From an uncultured Bacteroides sp. (lineage in GTDB: Bacteria > Bacteroidota > Bacteroidia > Bacteroidales > Bacteroidaceae), in contig CASENM010000016.1 in the NCBI GenBank assembly GCA_949289295.1, positions 1-64,000 of the forward strand: DNA of 64,000 nt. Reading direction: 5' to 3'. The notes under the pieces are model-generated. The model worked only from the letters and a program-made list of their open reading frames with translations, was not told the origin of the DNA and searched no databases. The translations under genes were made by a program, and so were the position numbers. Shown piece after piece: positions 1 through 7,670 of this stretch (position 1 is the first letter of the stretch; each line of letters begins with the position of its first letter).

Positions 1-502
1 CGGGGTGTTCTTCCTCAACTTCCGCCTTACGGACCTGCCGAGCAAGCTCCGCACGGACATCGTGCTGGCGGACAGGGACACTCACGAGCTGTTCACGGAC
101 AAGATGCGCTATATCTTTCTGGAGCTCCCCTCGTTCGAGAAAGAGGAAAGTGAGTGCGAGACAGATTTTGAACGTTGGATTTATGTGTTGAAAAATATGG
201 AGACATTACAGAGACTGCCCTTCAAGGCAAGGAACGCCGTATTCAAGAAGCTTGAGGAGATAGTGGACATCGCTTCCATGAGCAAGGAGGACCGCATGAG
301 GTATGACGAAAGCATAAAGGTGTATCGTGACCAGCTTGCCGTGATGGAATTCGAACGGAACAAAGGACTGGCTGAAGGAAGAGCCGAGGGAAGAGCCGAA
401 GAAAAAGAAAGTGTGGCCCGTAATCTTAAACGGATGGGGATGGATGTAGAGACCATCGTCAAGGCTACGGGACTTGATCCTGATGTCATTGAACATTTAT
501 GA
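1..502 (+). CDS. Rpn-family PD-(D/E)XK nuclease / transposase-like protein, C-terminal part
   Basis: The reading frame is already open at the left edge, so this is the 3' part of a longer gene; the GTG at position 5 is an internal Val codon, not a start. The visible 165 residues match the C-terminal half of the Rpn (recombination-promoting nuclease, PDDEXK_2) family that is abundant in Bacteroidetes and often labelled putative transposase. They include a helical section and a charged tail with the tandem motif GLAEGRAEGRAEEKE followed by a short helix-turn-like end. The nuclease core with its catalytic Asp/Glu/Lys lies outside the window and cannot be judged. Family members are about 300 aa and are linked to DNA end cleavage and RecA-independent recombination. 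The family call rests on the C-terminal pattern only. Confidence 0.7.
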   Translation, partial: GVFFLNFRLTDLPSKLRTDIVLADRDTHELFTDKMRYIFLELPSFEKEESECETDFERWIYVLKNMETLQRLPFKARNAVFKKLEEIVDIASMSKEDRMRYDESIKVYRDQLAVMEFERNKGLAEGRAEGRAEEKESVARNLKRMGMDVETIVKATGLDPDVIEHL

Positions 503-544
503 TTTTCAAGACACGTATGCGGAGGTGAATTGAATGATTCGGCT

Positions 545-694
545 ATGCTTGAAATAATCATTGTTGCCGGGCTGGTTTTCGTGGCCATAGTCTTGATAGC
601 GCTCATCATTTGTCTGGCGAGGTTGGATATGAAGGATGAGGCGGATGACATCCGGCGGATGGATGAAATGAACAGGCGGACGGGCAAACATTGA
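545..694 (+). CDS. 49-aa single-pass membrane microprotein (hypothetical)
   Basis: A short ATG-started frame encodes 49 residues: a hydrophobic helix (residues 3-27, rich in Ile, Val, Leu, Ala) and a charged cytoplasmic-type tail rich in Asp, Glu, Arg and Met. A GGAGG stretch at 521-525 precedes it, and an in-frame TTG at 530 is an alternative start. The last codons form the left arm of the intrinsic terminator at 676-710, and the stop codon lies in its loop. I do not recognise a family. Coding status is supported by the clean hydrophobic/charged layout and by the terminator placed exactly at its end, but the ORF is short enough to arise by chance. Confidence 0.4.
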   Translation: MLEIIIVAGLVFVAIVLIALIICLARLDMKDEADDIRRMDEMNRRTGKH

Positions 695-710
695 CCCGTC
701 CGCTTTTTTT
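676..710 (+). terminator. Intrinsic terminator overlapping the 3' end of the microprotein ORF
   Basis: A perfect 9-bp stem, GCGGACGGG (676-684) with CCCGTCCGC (695-703), has a 10-nt loop and is followed directly by seven T residues. It ends transcription coming from the Rpn gene and the small ORF before ileS. Confidence 0.85.
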
Positions 711-821
711 GTGGACAGTGGAAACTGTAGGGGGTGGGCAGGGGTGGCCATCGTGTTTTGCCGGGGCTTTCAAAACAGAAGATTTCATTTGCATTCTCTT
801 TCATATAACTTTTTTTTCATA

Positions 822-829
822 TAAATTTG
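822..829 (+). promoter_or_regulatory. Putative -7 box for ileS
   Basis: TAAATTTG matches the Bacteroidetes -7 consensus TAnnTTTG and lies 59 nt before the ileS ATG. No convincing TTTG -33 box is found at the usual 19-21 nt spacing (the nearest is 30 nt upstream), so the call rests on the -7 element and position. Confidence 0.5.
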
Positions 830-888
830 CAGCCTAAATTACGGGAAGGATTTCCCGCGCGCTTTTGACAACGGATAAAATCAACGAT

Positions 889-3800
889 ATGAGCAAGAAA
901 TTTACTGAATATTCCCAGCTCAACCTTTCCGAGGTGAACAAGGAAATGCTGAAGAAATGGGATGAAAACGATGTGTTCTCCAAGAGTATGACGGAACGTG
1001 AAGGGTGTCCTTCGTTTGTGTTTTATGAAGGTCCTCCCTCTGCAAACGGTATGCCGGGCATCCATCACGTGATGGCGCGTACCATCAAGGATACTTTCTG
1101 CCGCTACAAGACCATGAAGGGGTATCAGGTGAAGCGTAAGGCCGGATGGGACACGCACGGACTTCCCGTGGAGCTGGGTGTGGAAAAGGCGCTCGGCATT
1201 ACGAAGGAGGACATCGGAAAGACGATTTCTGTGGCCGACTACAACAGGCATTGCCGTACGGACGTGATGAAGTTCACGAAGGAATGGACTGACCTGACTC
1301 ACAAGATGGGATATTGGGTGGACCTCGACAATCCGTACATTACTTACGACAACCGTTATATCGAATCGCTCTGGTGGCTCCTGCAGCAGCTCCACAAGAA
1401 GGGATTGCTGTATAAGGGATATACCATACAGCCTTATTCGCCTGCGGCAGGGACGGGGCTCAGTTCGCACGAGCTGAACCAGCCGGGATGTTACCGCGAT
1501 GTGAAGGACCTTACCGTGGTGGCCCAGTTCAGAATGAAGAATCCGAAACCGGAAATGGCGGAGTGGGGTACTCCTTATTTCCTGGCATGGACCACTACTC
1601 CATGGACGTTGCCTTCGAATACGGCATTGTGCGTAGGCCCGAAGATCGATTATGTGGCCGTGCAGACCTACAATGCCTATACGGGCGAGAAAATGACGGT
1701 GGTGCTGGCCAAAGACCTGCTTTACACGCATTTCAACAAGAAGGCCGAAGGCATCGCGCTGGAGGACTACAAGCCGGGCGACAAGCTGGTTCCGTTCAAG
1801 GTGGTCGGCGAGTACAAGGGCCCGGAACTGGTGGGCATGGAATACGAGCAGCTCCTTCCGTGGGTGAAGCCGGTGGAACTGGATGCGGACGGAAAATGGC
1901 ATGACGCTTCTGCAAAGGCGTTCCGGGTGATTCCGGGAGATTATGTGACTACGGAGGATGGTACGGGTATCGTACACATCGCCCCGACTTTCGGTGCGGA
2001 CGACGCGTTCGTGGCAAAGGCGGCGGGCATCCCTTCGCTGTTCATGATCAACAAGAAGGGAGAGACACGTCCGATGGTTGACCTGACCGGCAAGTTCTAC
2101 CTGCTTGACGAGTTGGACGAGACGTTCGTGAAGGAATGTGTGGATGTGGACAAATATACGGAATATCAGGGACGGTGGGTGAAGAACGCATACGACCCGC
2201 AATTCACCGTGGACGGCAAGTATGACGAGAAGGCGGCCCAGGCGGCCGAGTCGCTCGACGTATATATCTGCATGAAGATGAAGCAGGCCAACCAGGCGTT
2301 CAAGACGGAGAAGCATGTGCACAATTATCCGCACTGCTGGCGCACGGACAAGCCGGTGCTCTATTATCCGCTTGACAGCTGGTTCATCCGTTCCACGGCC
2401 TGCAAGGACCGCATGATCGAGTTGAACAAAACCATCAACTGGAAGCCGGAGTCTACCGGAACAGGACGTTTCGGAAAGTGGCTTGAGAACCTGAACGACT
2501 GGAACCTTAGCCGTTCGCGCTATTGGGGAACCCCGCTTCCCATCTGGCGGAGTGAGGACGGAGAGGAAATCTGTATCGGTTCGGTAGAAGAACTGTATAA
2601 TGAGATAGAGAAGTCTGTGGCTGCCGGCTTCATGACGGAGAATCCTTACAAGAGTCTGGGTTTCGTGCCGGGCGAGTACACCAAGGAGAATTACGACAAG
2701 ATAGACTTGCACCGTCCGTATGTGGACGACATCGTGCTGGTGTCTCCTGCCGGGAAACCGATGAAGCGCGAGGCTGACCTGATTGACGTGTGGTTCGATT
2801 CCGGTTCCATGCCGTACGCGCAGCTCCATTATCCGTTCGAGAACAAGGAACTCGTCGATTCGCGCAGTTATTATCCGGCCGACTTCATTGCGGAAGGAGT
2901 GGACCAGACCCGCGGATGGTTCTTCACGCTTCATGCCATCGCCACGATGGTGTTCGACAGCGTGGCATACAAGAATGTGATATCCAACGGACTGGTGCTC
3001 GACAAGAACGGCAACAAGATGTCGAAGCGTCTGGGAAATGCCGTCGACCCGTTCAGCACCATCGAGAAATTCGGTTCCGACCCGCTCCGCTGGTATATGA
3101 TCACCAACTCCGCTCCATGGGACAACCTGAAGTTCGATGCGGACGGAGTGGACGAGGTGCGCCGCAAGTTCTTCGGCACGCTGTATAACACGTATTCGTT
3201 CTTCGCGCTCTATGCCAACGTGGACGGATTCACATATGCGGAGAAGGATGTGCCGATGGAGGAACGTCCGGAAATCGACCGTTGGATTCTTTCTCTTTTG
3301 AACTCGCTCATCAAGCAGGTGGACGAATGCCTGAACGATTATGAGCCGACCAAGGCCGGACGCCTGATCACGGATTTCGTGAACGATAATCTGAGCAACT
3401 GGTACGTGCGCCTGAACCGCAAGCGTTTCTGGGGAAGCGCCATGTCGGTTGACAAGCTTTCCGCTTACCAGACATTGTACACCTGTCTTGAGACCGTGGC
3501 CAGACTGATGGCTCCTATCGCTCCGTTCTATGCCGACCGCCTGTATATGGACCTGATCGGGGTGACGGGACGCGACAATGTGGTGTCCGTGCATTTGGCC
3601 AAGTTCCCTGTGGCCGATGAGGCCTTGATTGACCAGGAGCTGGAGTCACGTATGCGGATGGCCCAGAATGTCACTTCGATGGTACTGGCTTTGCGCCGCA
3701 AGGTGAACATCAAGGTGCGCCAGCCGCTGGAGTGTATCATGGTTCCGGTGGTCGACGAGGAGCAGAAACGTCATATCGAAGCTGTGAAGGATCTGATTCT

Positions 3801-4377
3801 GAACGAGGTGAACGTGAAGGAACTGAAGTTCGTGGACGGAGCCGCCGGCGTGCTGGTGAAGAGAGTGAAATGCGACTTCAAGAAACTCGGACCGAAGTTC
3901 GGCAAACGGATGAAGGCGGTGGCCGCGGTCGTGGGAGAGATGTCGCAGGAGGCGATTGCGGAACTGGAACGCGATGGAAGCTATACGTTCAATCTGGACG
4001 GGACGCCTGCCGTGGTGGAGGCCGCCGATGTGGAAATCTATAGCGAGGACATACCGGGCTGGCTGGTTGCCAACGAAGGAAAGCTTACGGTGGCTCTGGA
4101 AGTGACCGTCACAGAGGCTTTGCGCCGTGAAGGTATCGCCCGCGAACTGGTGAACCGCATCCAGAATATCCGCAAGAACAGCGGCTTCGAAATCACTGAC
4201 AAGATAAAAGTCAGCTTGTCTAAAAATTCCGTGACGGATGATGCGGTAAATGAATATAATACTTATATTTGCAACCAGGTGCTGGCCACATCGCTTGTAC
4301 TGGCTGACGAAGTGCCTGATGCAACCGAACTTGATCTGGACGATTGCAAGCTGTTTGTGAATGTAACCAAAATGTAA
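889..4377 (+). CDS. ileS: Isoleucyl-tRNA synthetase
   Basis: Charges tRNA-Ile with isoleucine in the cytoplasm. From the ATG at 889 the protein is 1162 aa; the frame stays open to a TTG at 865, but the ATG gives the usual N-terminus MSKKFTEYSQLNLSEVNKEM. The class I signature is at residues 49-60 (PPSANGMPGIHH, the HIGH equivalent) and the second at about 710 (NKMSKRLGN). An editing domain lies between them, and an anticodon-binding region and long C-terminal extension follow. Length and signature variant look more like the eukaryote-like (type 2) isoleucyl-tRNA synthetases, the class that includes mupirocin-insensitive enzymes, than the E. coli type; this is an inference from motif shape. 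It is followed by dksA-like and lspA genes, a common Bacteroidetes order. Confidence 0.97.
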   Translation: MSKKFTEYSQLNLSEVNKEMLKKWDENDVFSKSMTEREGCPSFVFYEGPPSANGMPGIHHVMARTIKDTFCRYKTMKGYQVKRKAGWDTHGLPVELGVEKALGITKEDIGKTISVADYNRHCRTDVMKFTKEWTDLTHKMGYWVDLDNPYITYDNRYIESLWWLLQQLHKKGLLYKGYTIQPYSPAAGTGLSSHELNQPGCYRDVKDLTVVAQFRMKNPKPEMAEWGTPYFLAWTTTPWTLPSNTALCVGPKIDYVAVQTYNAYTGEKMTVVLAKDLLYTHFNKKAEGIALEDYKPGDKLVPFKVVGEYKGPELVGMEYEQLLPWVKPVELDADGKWHDASAKAFRVIPGDYVTTEDGTGIVHIAPTFGADDAFVAKAAGIPSLFMINKKGETRPMVDLTGKFYLLDELDETFVKECVDVDKYTEYQGRWVKNAYDPQFTVDGKYDEKAAQAAESLDVYICMKMKQANQAFKTEKHVHNYPHCWRTDKPVLYYPLDSWFIRSTACKDRMIELNKTINWKPESTGTGRFGKWLENLNDWNLSRSRYWGTPLPIWRSEDGEEICIGSVEELYNEIEKSVAAGFMTENPYKSLGFVPGEYTKENYDKIDLHRPYVDDIVLVSPAGKPMKREADLIDVWFDSGSMPYAQLHYPFENKELVDSRSYYPADFIAEGVDQTRGWFFTLHAIATMVFDSVAYKNVISNGLVLDKNGNKMSKRLGNAVDPFSTIEKFGSDPLRWYMITNSAPWDNLKFDADGVDEVRRKFFGTLYNTYSFFALYANVDGFTYAEKDVPMEERPEIDRWILSLLNSLIKQVDECLNDYEPTKAGRLITDFVNDNLSNWYVRLNRKRFWGSAMSVDKLSAYQTLYTCLETVARLMAPIAPFYADRLYMDLIGVTGRDNVVSVHLAKFPVADEALIDQELESRMRMAQNVTSMVLALRRKVNIKVRQPLECIMVPVVDEEQKRHIEAVKDLILNEVNVKELKFVDGAAGVLVKRVKCDFKKLGPKFGKRMKAVAAVVGEMSQEAIAELERDGSYTFNLDGTPAVVEAADVEIYSEDIPGWLVANEGKLTVALEVTVTEALRREGIARELVNRIQNIRKNSGFEITDKIKVSLSKNSVTDDAVNEYNTYICNQVLATSLVLADEVPDATELDLDDCKLFVNVTKM

Positions 4378-4387
4378 TATGAACTCA

Positions 4388-4446
4388 TGAGGATATGTCA
4401 TTGTTTGCCACAATGTCTGTGCAGATTGGCCGTTGACATATCCTTA
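4388..4446 (+). repeat. Long inverted repeat between ileS and the dksA-like gene
   Basis: AGGATATGTCA (4390-4400) is perfectly complementary to TGACATATCCT (4434-4444). The stem extends outward by a G-T pair and an A-T/T-A pair, with a 33-nt loop. No T-run follows, so it looks like an intercistronic hairpin (processing, stability or attenuation) rather than a standard terminator. Confidence 0.6.
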
Positions 4447-4478
4447 TACTATTAATTAACTTTTAAAACTTAAACACG

Positions 4479-4859
4479 ATGGCTGAAAAAACGAGGTATT
4501 CTGACGCTGAACTCGAGGAGTTCCGTGCCATTATCATGGAGAAACTTCAGCTCGCTGAACGCGACTATGAGAAACTGAAAAGCAGTATTATGAACACGGA
4601 CGGGAACGATACGGACGACACGTCTCCAACTTATAAGGTGCTGGAGGAAGGTGCCAATACGTTGTCGAAAGAGGAGACAACCCGTCTGGCTGCCCGACAG
4701 TTGAAGTTCATCCAGAACTTGCAGGCTGCTTTGGTGCGTATTGAAAACAAAACTTATGGCATCTGCCGTGAAACGGGCAAGCTGATTCCGGCGGAGCGGC
4801 TGCGTGCGGTTCCTCATGCTACGTTGAGCATAGAAGCCAAGCAGCATGGGAAAAAATAA
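4479..4859 (+). CDS. TraR/DksA-family protein with degenerate zinc finger
   Basis: A 126-aa DksA/TraR-like protein. The N-terminal two thirds are a charged coiled coil (residues 6-90) containing the acidic turn NTDGNDTDDTSP, where DksA carries its coiled-coil tip. The C-terminal part (about 93-126) follows the zinc-finger pattern (YGICRETGKLIPAERL, then ATLSIEAK) but keeps only the first of the four cysteines; the others are Thr, Ser and Ala. The metal site is therefore lost, as I recall is usual in Bacteroidetes homologues. DksA proteins bind the RNA polymerase secondary channel and tune rRNA and stress promoters with ppGpp; that role is inferred from the family. It lies 102 nt after ileS, behind a long hairpin, and before lspA. 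Confidence 0.85.
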   Translation: MAEKTRYSDAELEEFRAIIMEKLQLAERDYEKLKSSIMNTDGNDTDDTSPTYKVLEEGANTLSKEETTRLAARQLKFIQNLQAALVRIENKTYGICRETGKLIPAERLRAVPHATLSIEAKQHGKK

Positions 4860-4906
4860 TTTGGACGAAGAATTAAAGTGTGATTTCACAGCCGAGAATC
4901 CAGAGG

Positions 4907-4943
4907 GTCACAGAGATACTGGCAAACTTTGTAGTCTCTCTGT
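4907..4943. repeat. Imperfect intergenic inverted repeat (CACAGAGA type)
   Basis: ACAGAGATACT (4910-4920) faces AGTCTCTCTGT (4933-4943), giving an imperfect hairpin with a 12-nt loop in the 162-nt gap between the dksA-like gene and lspA. The 'cacagag / ctctgtg' wording resembles the longer hairpin at 17665-17739, suggesting one degenerate family of intergenic elements. Nothing else is seen in this gap. Confidence 0.4.
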
Positions 4944-5021
4944 TCTCTGTCGTGAATGGAAGGATCTGTCTCAGATTAACTGAGCAGAACTTAAACAGAC
5001 TGTAAAACAGCATTTTGAAAC

Positions 5022-5672
5022 ATGAAGAAATTCCTGACTCAAGGACGTTTGGCCGCGCTGATTGTGGTGGCGGTGTTGGTGATTGACCAGTTGATAAAGA
5101 TTGCGGTAAAAACAAACATGTATTTGCATGAGCATATCCGCATTGCCGACTGGTTTTATATTTATTTCACGGAAAACAACGGAATGGCTTTCGGACTTGA
5201 GATTTTTGCGAAAATCTTTCTGACCCTTTTCCGCATTGTAGCGGTCATCTTGATTACGTGGTATCTGGTGCGTATCGTGAGGCAGCCTCAGAAGGTGAAG
5301 AACGGTTATATCGTCTGTCTCTCACTGATTCTCGCCGGTGCGGTGGGCAACATTATAGATTGTGTGTTCTATGGTGAAGTGTTCAGCGCGAGCACACATA
5401 CTCAAATCGCCTCATGGGTGCCGGTAGGGCATGGGTATGCGGACTGGCTGCACGGGAAAGTGGTTGATATGTTTTATTTCCCCATCATTGATACGTATTG
5501 GCCTGAGTGGATGCCTCTGGTAGGCGGGGAGCATTTTATTTTTTTCAGTCCGATTTTCAATTTTGCCGATGCCTCAATCAGTTGTGGAATCATTGCACTG
5601 CTGCTGTTCTATAGCCGTTATTTGAATACGGGAATGAAAACTTCTCAGGAAAGCAATGAAAAAAAGAAGTGA
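5022..5672 (+). CDS. lspA: Lipoprotein signal peptidase (signal peptidase II)
   Basis: Inner-membrane aspartyl protease that cleaves prolipoprotein signal peptides before the lipidated Cys. The 216-aa protein has four hydrophobic segments (about 10-28, 63-86, 97-118, 184-202) and the family motifs VIDQLIK near residue 21, NNGMAFG near 50, GNIIDCVFYG near 112 and FNFADASI near 178. The Asp in the last two are the catalytic pair. An insertion between them (about 123-175) makes it longer than the 160-170 aa of Proteobacteria, as in other Bacteroidetes. The 3' end overlaps the next gene by 17 bp, so translation is probably coupled. Confidence 0.95.
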   Translation: MKKFLTQGRLAALIVVAVLVIDQLIKIAVKTNMYLHEHIRIADWFYIYFTENNGMAFGLEIFAKIFLTLFRIVAVILITWYLVRIVRQPQKVKNGYIVCLSLILAGAVGNIIDCVFYGEVFSASTHTQIASWVPVGHGYADWLHGKVVDMFYFPIIDTYWPEWMPLVGGEHFIFFSPIFNFADASISCGIIALLLFYSRYLNTGMKTSQESNEKKK

Positions 5673-6552
5673 ACGAAAACAGATGAAGCGGTGGGCATGT
5701 GTCATGTGTGCCGGCCTGTTCCCGTGGATGCTCGGAGGATGTGGAGACAAGGTGCCGGGCGATGTCATCCAACCGGTTGAGATGGAGAATCTGCTTTATG
5801 ATTATCAGGTGGCCACTACATTGAGCGGTGATTTGTCCTACTCTGAGAATTACAAGAAAAAAGCCTATATCGAATACGTGTTCCGTAAGCATCATGTTAC
5901 GGAAGCGGAATTTGACTCTTCGATGGTGTGGTATTCGCGCCACGGGGAGCAGCTTTCTCTTATCTATGACAATTTGCAGAAACGGTTCGAAATTGACCGT
6001 GAACGGGTAAAGCAACAGACTGAAAGGCTGGACGGAGAGATTGTGGTTTCATTGTCGGGTGATACGGTGGATATCTGGCAGGACCGCACGCTTTATTGGC
6101 TGACAGCCTCCCCTTATACGAACAAAGTTCTTTTTGACCTGAAAGCTGATACTTCATTCAAGCCGAAAGATATATTGATGTTTGAAGCCGGTTTGTCGTT
6201 CTTGCCTGAGAAAAAACGTGGAGGGAGGGCCGTCATGGCTCTGAACGTGACATTCAAGAATGACAGTACGCAGGGGATAACCCGTGTGGCGGAAAATTCA
6301 GGTGTGCAGCGCTTGTTTTTGCGGCCGGATTCCGCTTTTGAGTTCAAGAATGTCAGCGGATTTGTATATTATATGCCAAGTGACGGGGATTCTGCCGGTT
6401 CTGTGCTGGTGGATGATATCCGTCTGATTCGTACGCATGTGCTTCCCGCCAAAAAGGAGTCTTCTTCTTCCATGAAGACCGGCCGGCCGGCAACGCCTCC
6501 GGATTCCGTATCGCGGAGAGTTTCGCGGAAACCTCATGCTGACAAAGGATAA
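5656..6552 (+). CDS. DUF4296-type lipoprotein
   Basis: 298 aa with a hydrophobic signal and lipobox LGGC (Cys near residue 29), so probably lipidated by the pathway that includes the preceding lspA. The region after the lipobox (PVEMENLLYDYQVATTLS, then a Tyr/His/Arg-rich helical part to about 130) fits the Bacteroidetes DUF4296 domain. The rest is beta-rich without recognised motifs, and the last 35 residues are Ser/Pro/Arg-rich and probably disordered. It starts inside lspA and is followed 14 nt later by a small gene. The molecular role is unknown; a cell-envelope location is the only supported inference. Confidence 0.75.
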   Translation: MKKRSERKQMKRWACVMCAGLFPWMLGGCGDKVPGDVIQPVEMENLLYDYQVATTLSGDLSYSENYKKKAYIEYVFRKHHVTEAEFDSSMVWYSRHGEQLSLIYDNLQKRFEIDRERVKQQTERLDGEIVVSLSGDTVDIWQDRTLYWLTASPYTNKVLFDLKADTSFKPKDILMFEAGLSFLPEKKRGGRAVMALNVTFKNDSTQGITRVAENSGVQRLFLRPDSAFEFKNVSGFVYYMPSDGDSAGSVLVDDIRLIRTHVLPAKKESSSSMKTGRPATPPDSVSRRVSRKPHADKG

Positions 6553-6566
6553 CGTTGTTCCCCGAT

Positions 6567-6818
6567 ATGGATAGGGTGAAATATTATGCGGCCCATCGGG
6601 TCTGGATAGTCGGCCGTGGGGAGATGCTCGCCATGTGTCGGGTAGGGATTGACGGGAACCATCGCGTCGTGTCAATGGAATCTTTTGACGGTGAACTTTC
6701 GCATACCGAATGGTTGGGCGGACTGATTATCACAGATGGGGTATATGCCTTTCATGTATCTTCGTTCAATGTGGCTGACATGAAATTTACTTCTGCCAGC
6801 CAGATCAGGAGACTATGA
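6567..6818 (+). CDS. Small conserved-looking hypothetical protein
   Basis: 83 aa from the ATG at 6567; an in-frame TTG at 6555 is less likely. It begins MDRVKYYAAHRVWI, has no signal peptide or membrane helix, and reads as a compact alpha/beta protein with hydrophobic strands such as GGLIITDGVYAFHVSSF. It follows the DUF4296 gene by 14 nt and probably shares its transcript. Its stop overlaps the end of the convergent methyltransferase gene by 6 bp. I do not recognise the family. Steady codon use and tight packing favour a real gene. Confidence 0.6.
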   Translation: MDRVKYYAAHRVWIVGRGEMLAMCRVGIDGNHRVVSMESFDGELSHTEWLGGLIITDGVYAFHVSSFNVADMKFTSASQIRRL

Positions 6819-7568
6819 CATCCTGCGGCGGAACTCTGCGCACACGATGGCTGTAGCTGCCGCTACGTTGAGTGATTCGCTGGTTCTGCTTCCTTGCGGA
6901 TAATTGGGTACGAACAGTTTCCGGTTAATCCGCTTTTCTATCTCTGCACTGATGCCGTTTCCTTCGTTTCCCATTACAATCAGTCCGCATGCTGACAAGT
7001 GTTGTGAATAGATGTTTTCTCCGTCGAGGAAAGTACCGTAGACCGGTGTGTCCGGACCCAGTGACTGGATGAGTGTTTCCAGATTGCAATAATGTATCTG
7101 CACTCTTGCCAAAGCTCCCATCGTGGCTTGTACGGCTTTGGGATTGTAGACATCGGCTGTTCCGGAAGAACAGAAAATGTGTTCGATGCCGAACCAGTCT
7201 GCTATGCGGATAATGGTCCCCAGATTGCCCGGGTCCTGTACTCCGTCAAGTGCCAGGCATAAGGCCTTGCGGATGTCTTCCGGCTTGAAATCTGCAGGGG
7301 GGATGCTGAATACGGCCAGAACCTCTTGCGGCGTTTTCTGAAGGCTGGCCCGGTTCAGTTCCTCCTGGTCTACCTCAATGATTTCATCGGCCTTTATGTG
7401 CGGATGTGTTTTTGTCCATGAGGAGGTGCCCACAATCAATCTGCATTCAAAGTGTCCCAGCAATTCTTCTACCAACTTGTTCCCTTCCGCCAGAAACGCA
7501 TGCTCTTCTTTTCGGCATTTTTTCTGTTCTAAAGCGTGTATGTATTTTATTTTGTTCTTGCTAAGCAT
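6813..7568 (-). CDS. SpoU/TrmH-family RNA 2'-O-methyltransferase
   Basis: A 251-aa SPOUT methyltransferase that transfers a methyl group from SAM to a ribose 2'-OH of rRNA or tRNA. An N-terminal substrate-binding domain (to about residue 95) precedes the trefoil-knot domain. Its three SpoU motifs are visible: NPGNLGTIIRIADWFG-like around 120 (here DPGNLGTIIRIADWFG), VMGNEGNGIS around 200, and SESLNVAAATAIV around 232. The start is set at MLSKNKIKY (7568); the open frame reaches 7604, but those residues would cover the divergent promoter region. Target nucleotide cannot be told from sequence; RlmB-like rRNA modification is the usual assignment. Divergent from tamL. Confidence 0.88.
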   Translation of the reverse strand: MLSKNKIKYIHALEQKKCRKEEHAFLAEGNKLVEELLGHFECRLIVGTSSWTKTHPHIKADEIIEVDQEELNRASLQKTPQEVLAVFSIPPADFKPEDIRKALCLALDGVQDPGNLGTIIRIADWFGIEHIFCSSGTADVYNPKAVQATMGALARVQIHYCNLETLIQSLGPDTPVYGTFLDGENIYSQHLSACGLIVMGNEGNGISAEIEKRINRKLFVPNYPQGSRTSESLNVAAATAIVCAEFRRRMS

Positions 7569-7632
7569 ATAAATTAAAGAATTATCGGCTATTTTTATGG
7601 GCAAAGCTAAGAAGATATTTTTAATTATTCTC

Positions 7633-7640
7633 TATCTTTG
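7633..7640 (+). promoter_or_regulatory. Putative -7 box for tamL
   Basis: TATCTTTG is an exact TAnnTTTG match 30 nt upstream of the tamL ATG. The -33 region has no clear TTTG. Confidence 0.55.
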
Positions 7641-7670
7641 CAAGAAATCTGTAAAATCCCCTGCATCTGT

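Noticed and set aside
817-3594. 925-aa open frame antisense to ileS
   Set aside because: It lies fully inside ileS, whose motifs and codon pattern are clear; the antisense translation is rich in His/Arg/Val with no domains, typical of a shadow frame in GC-moderate coding DNA.
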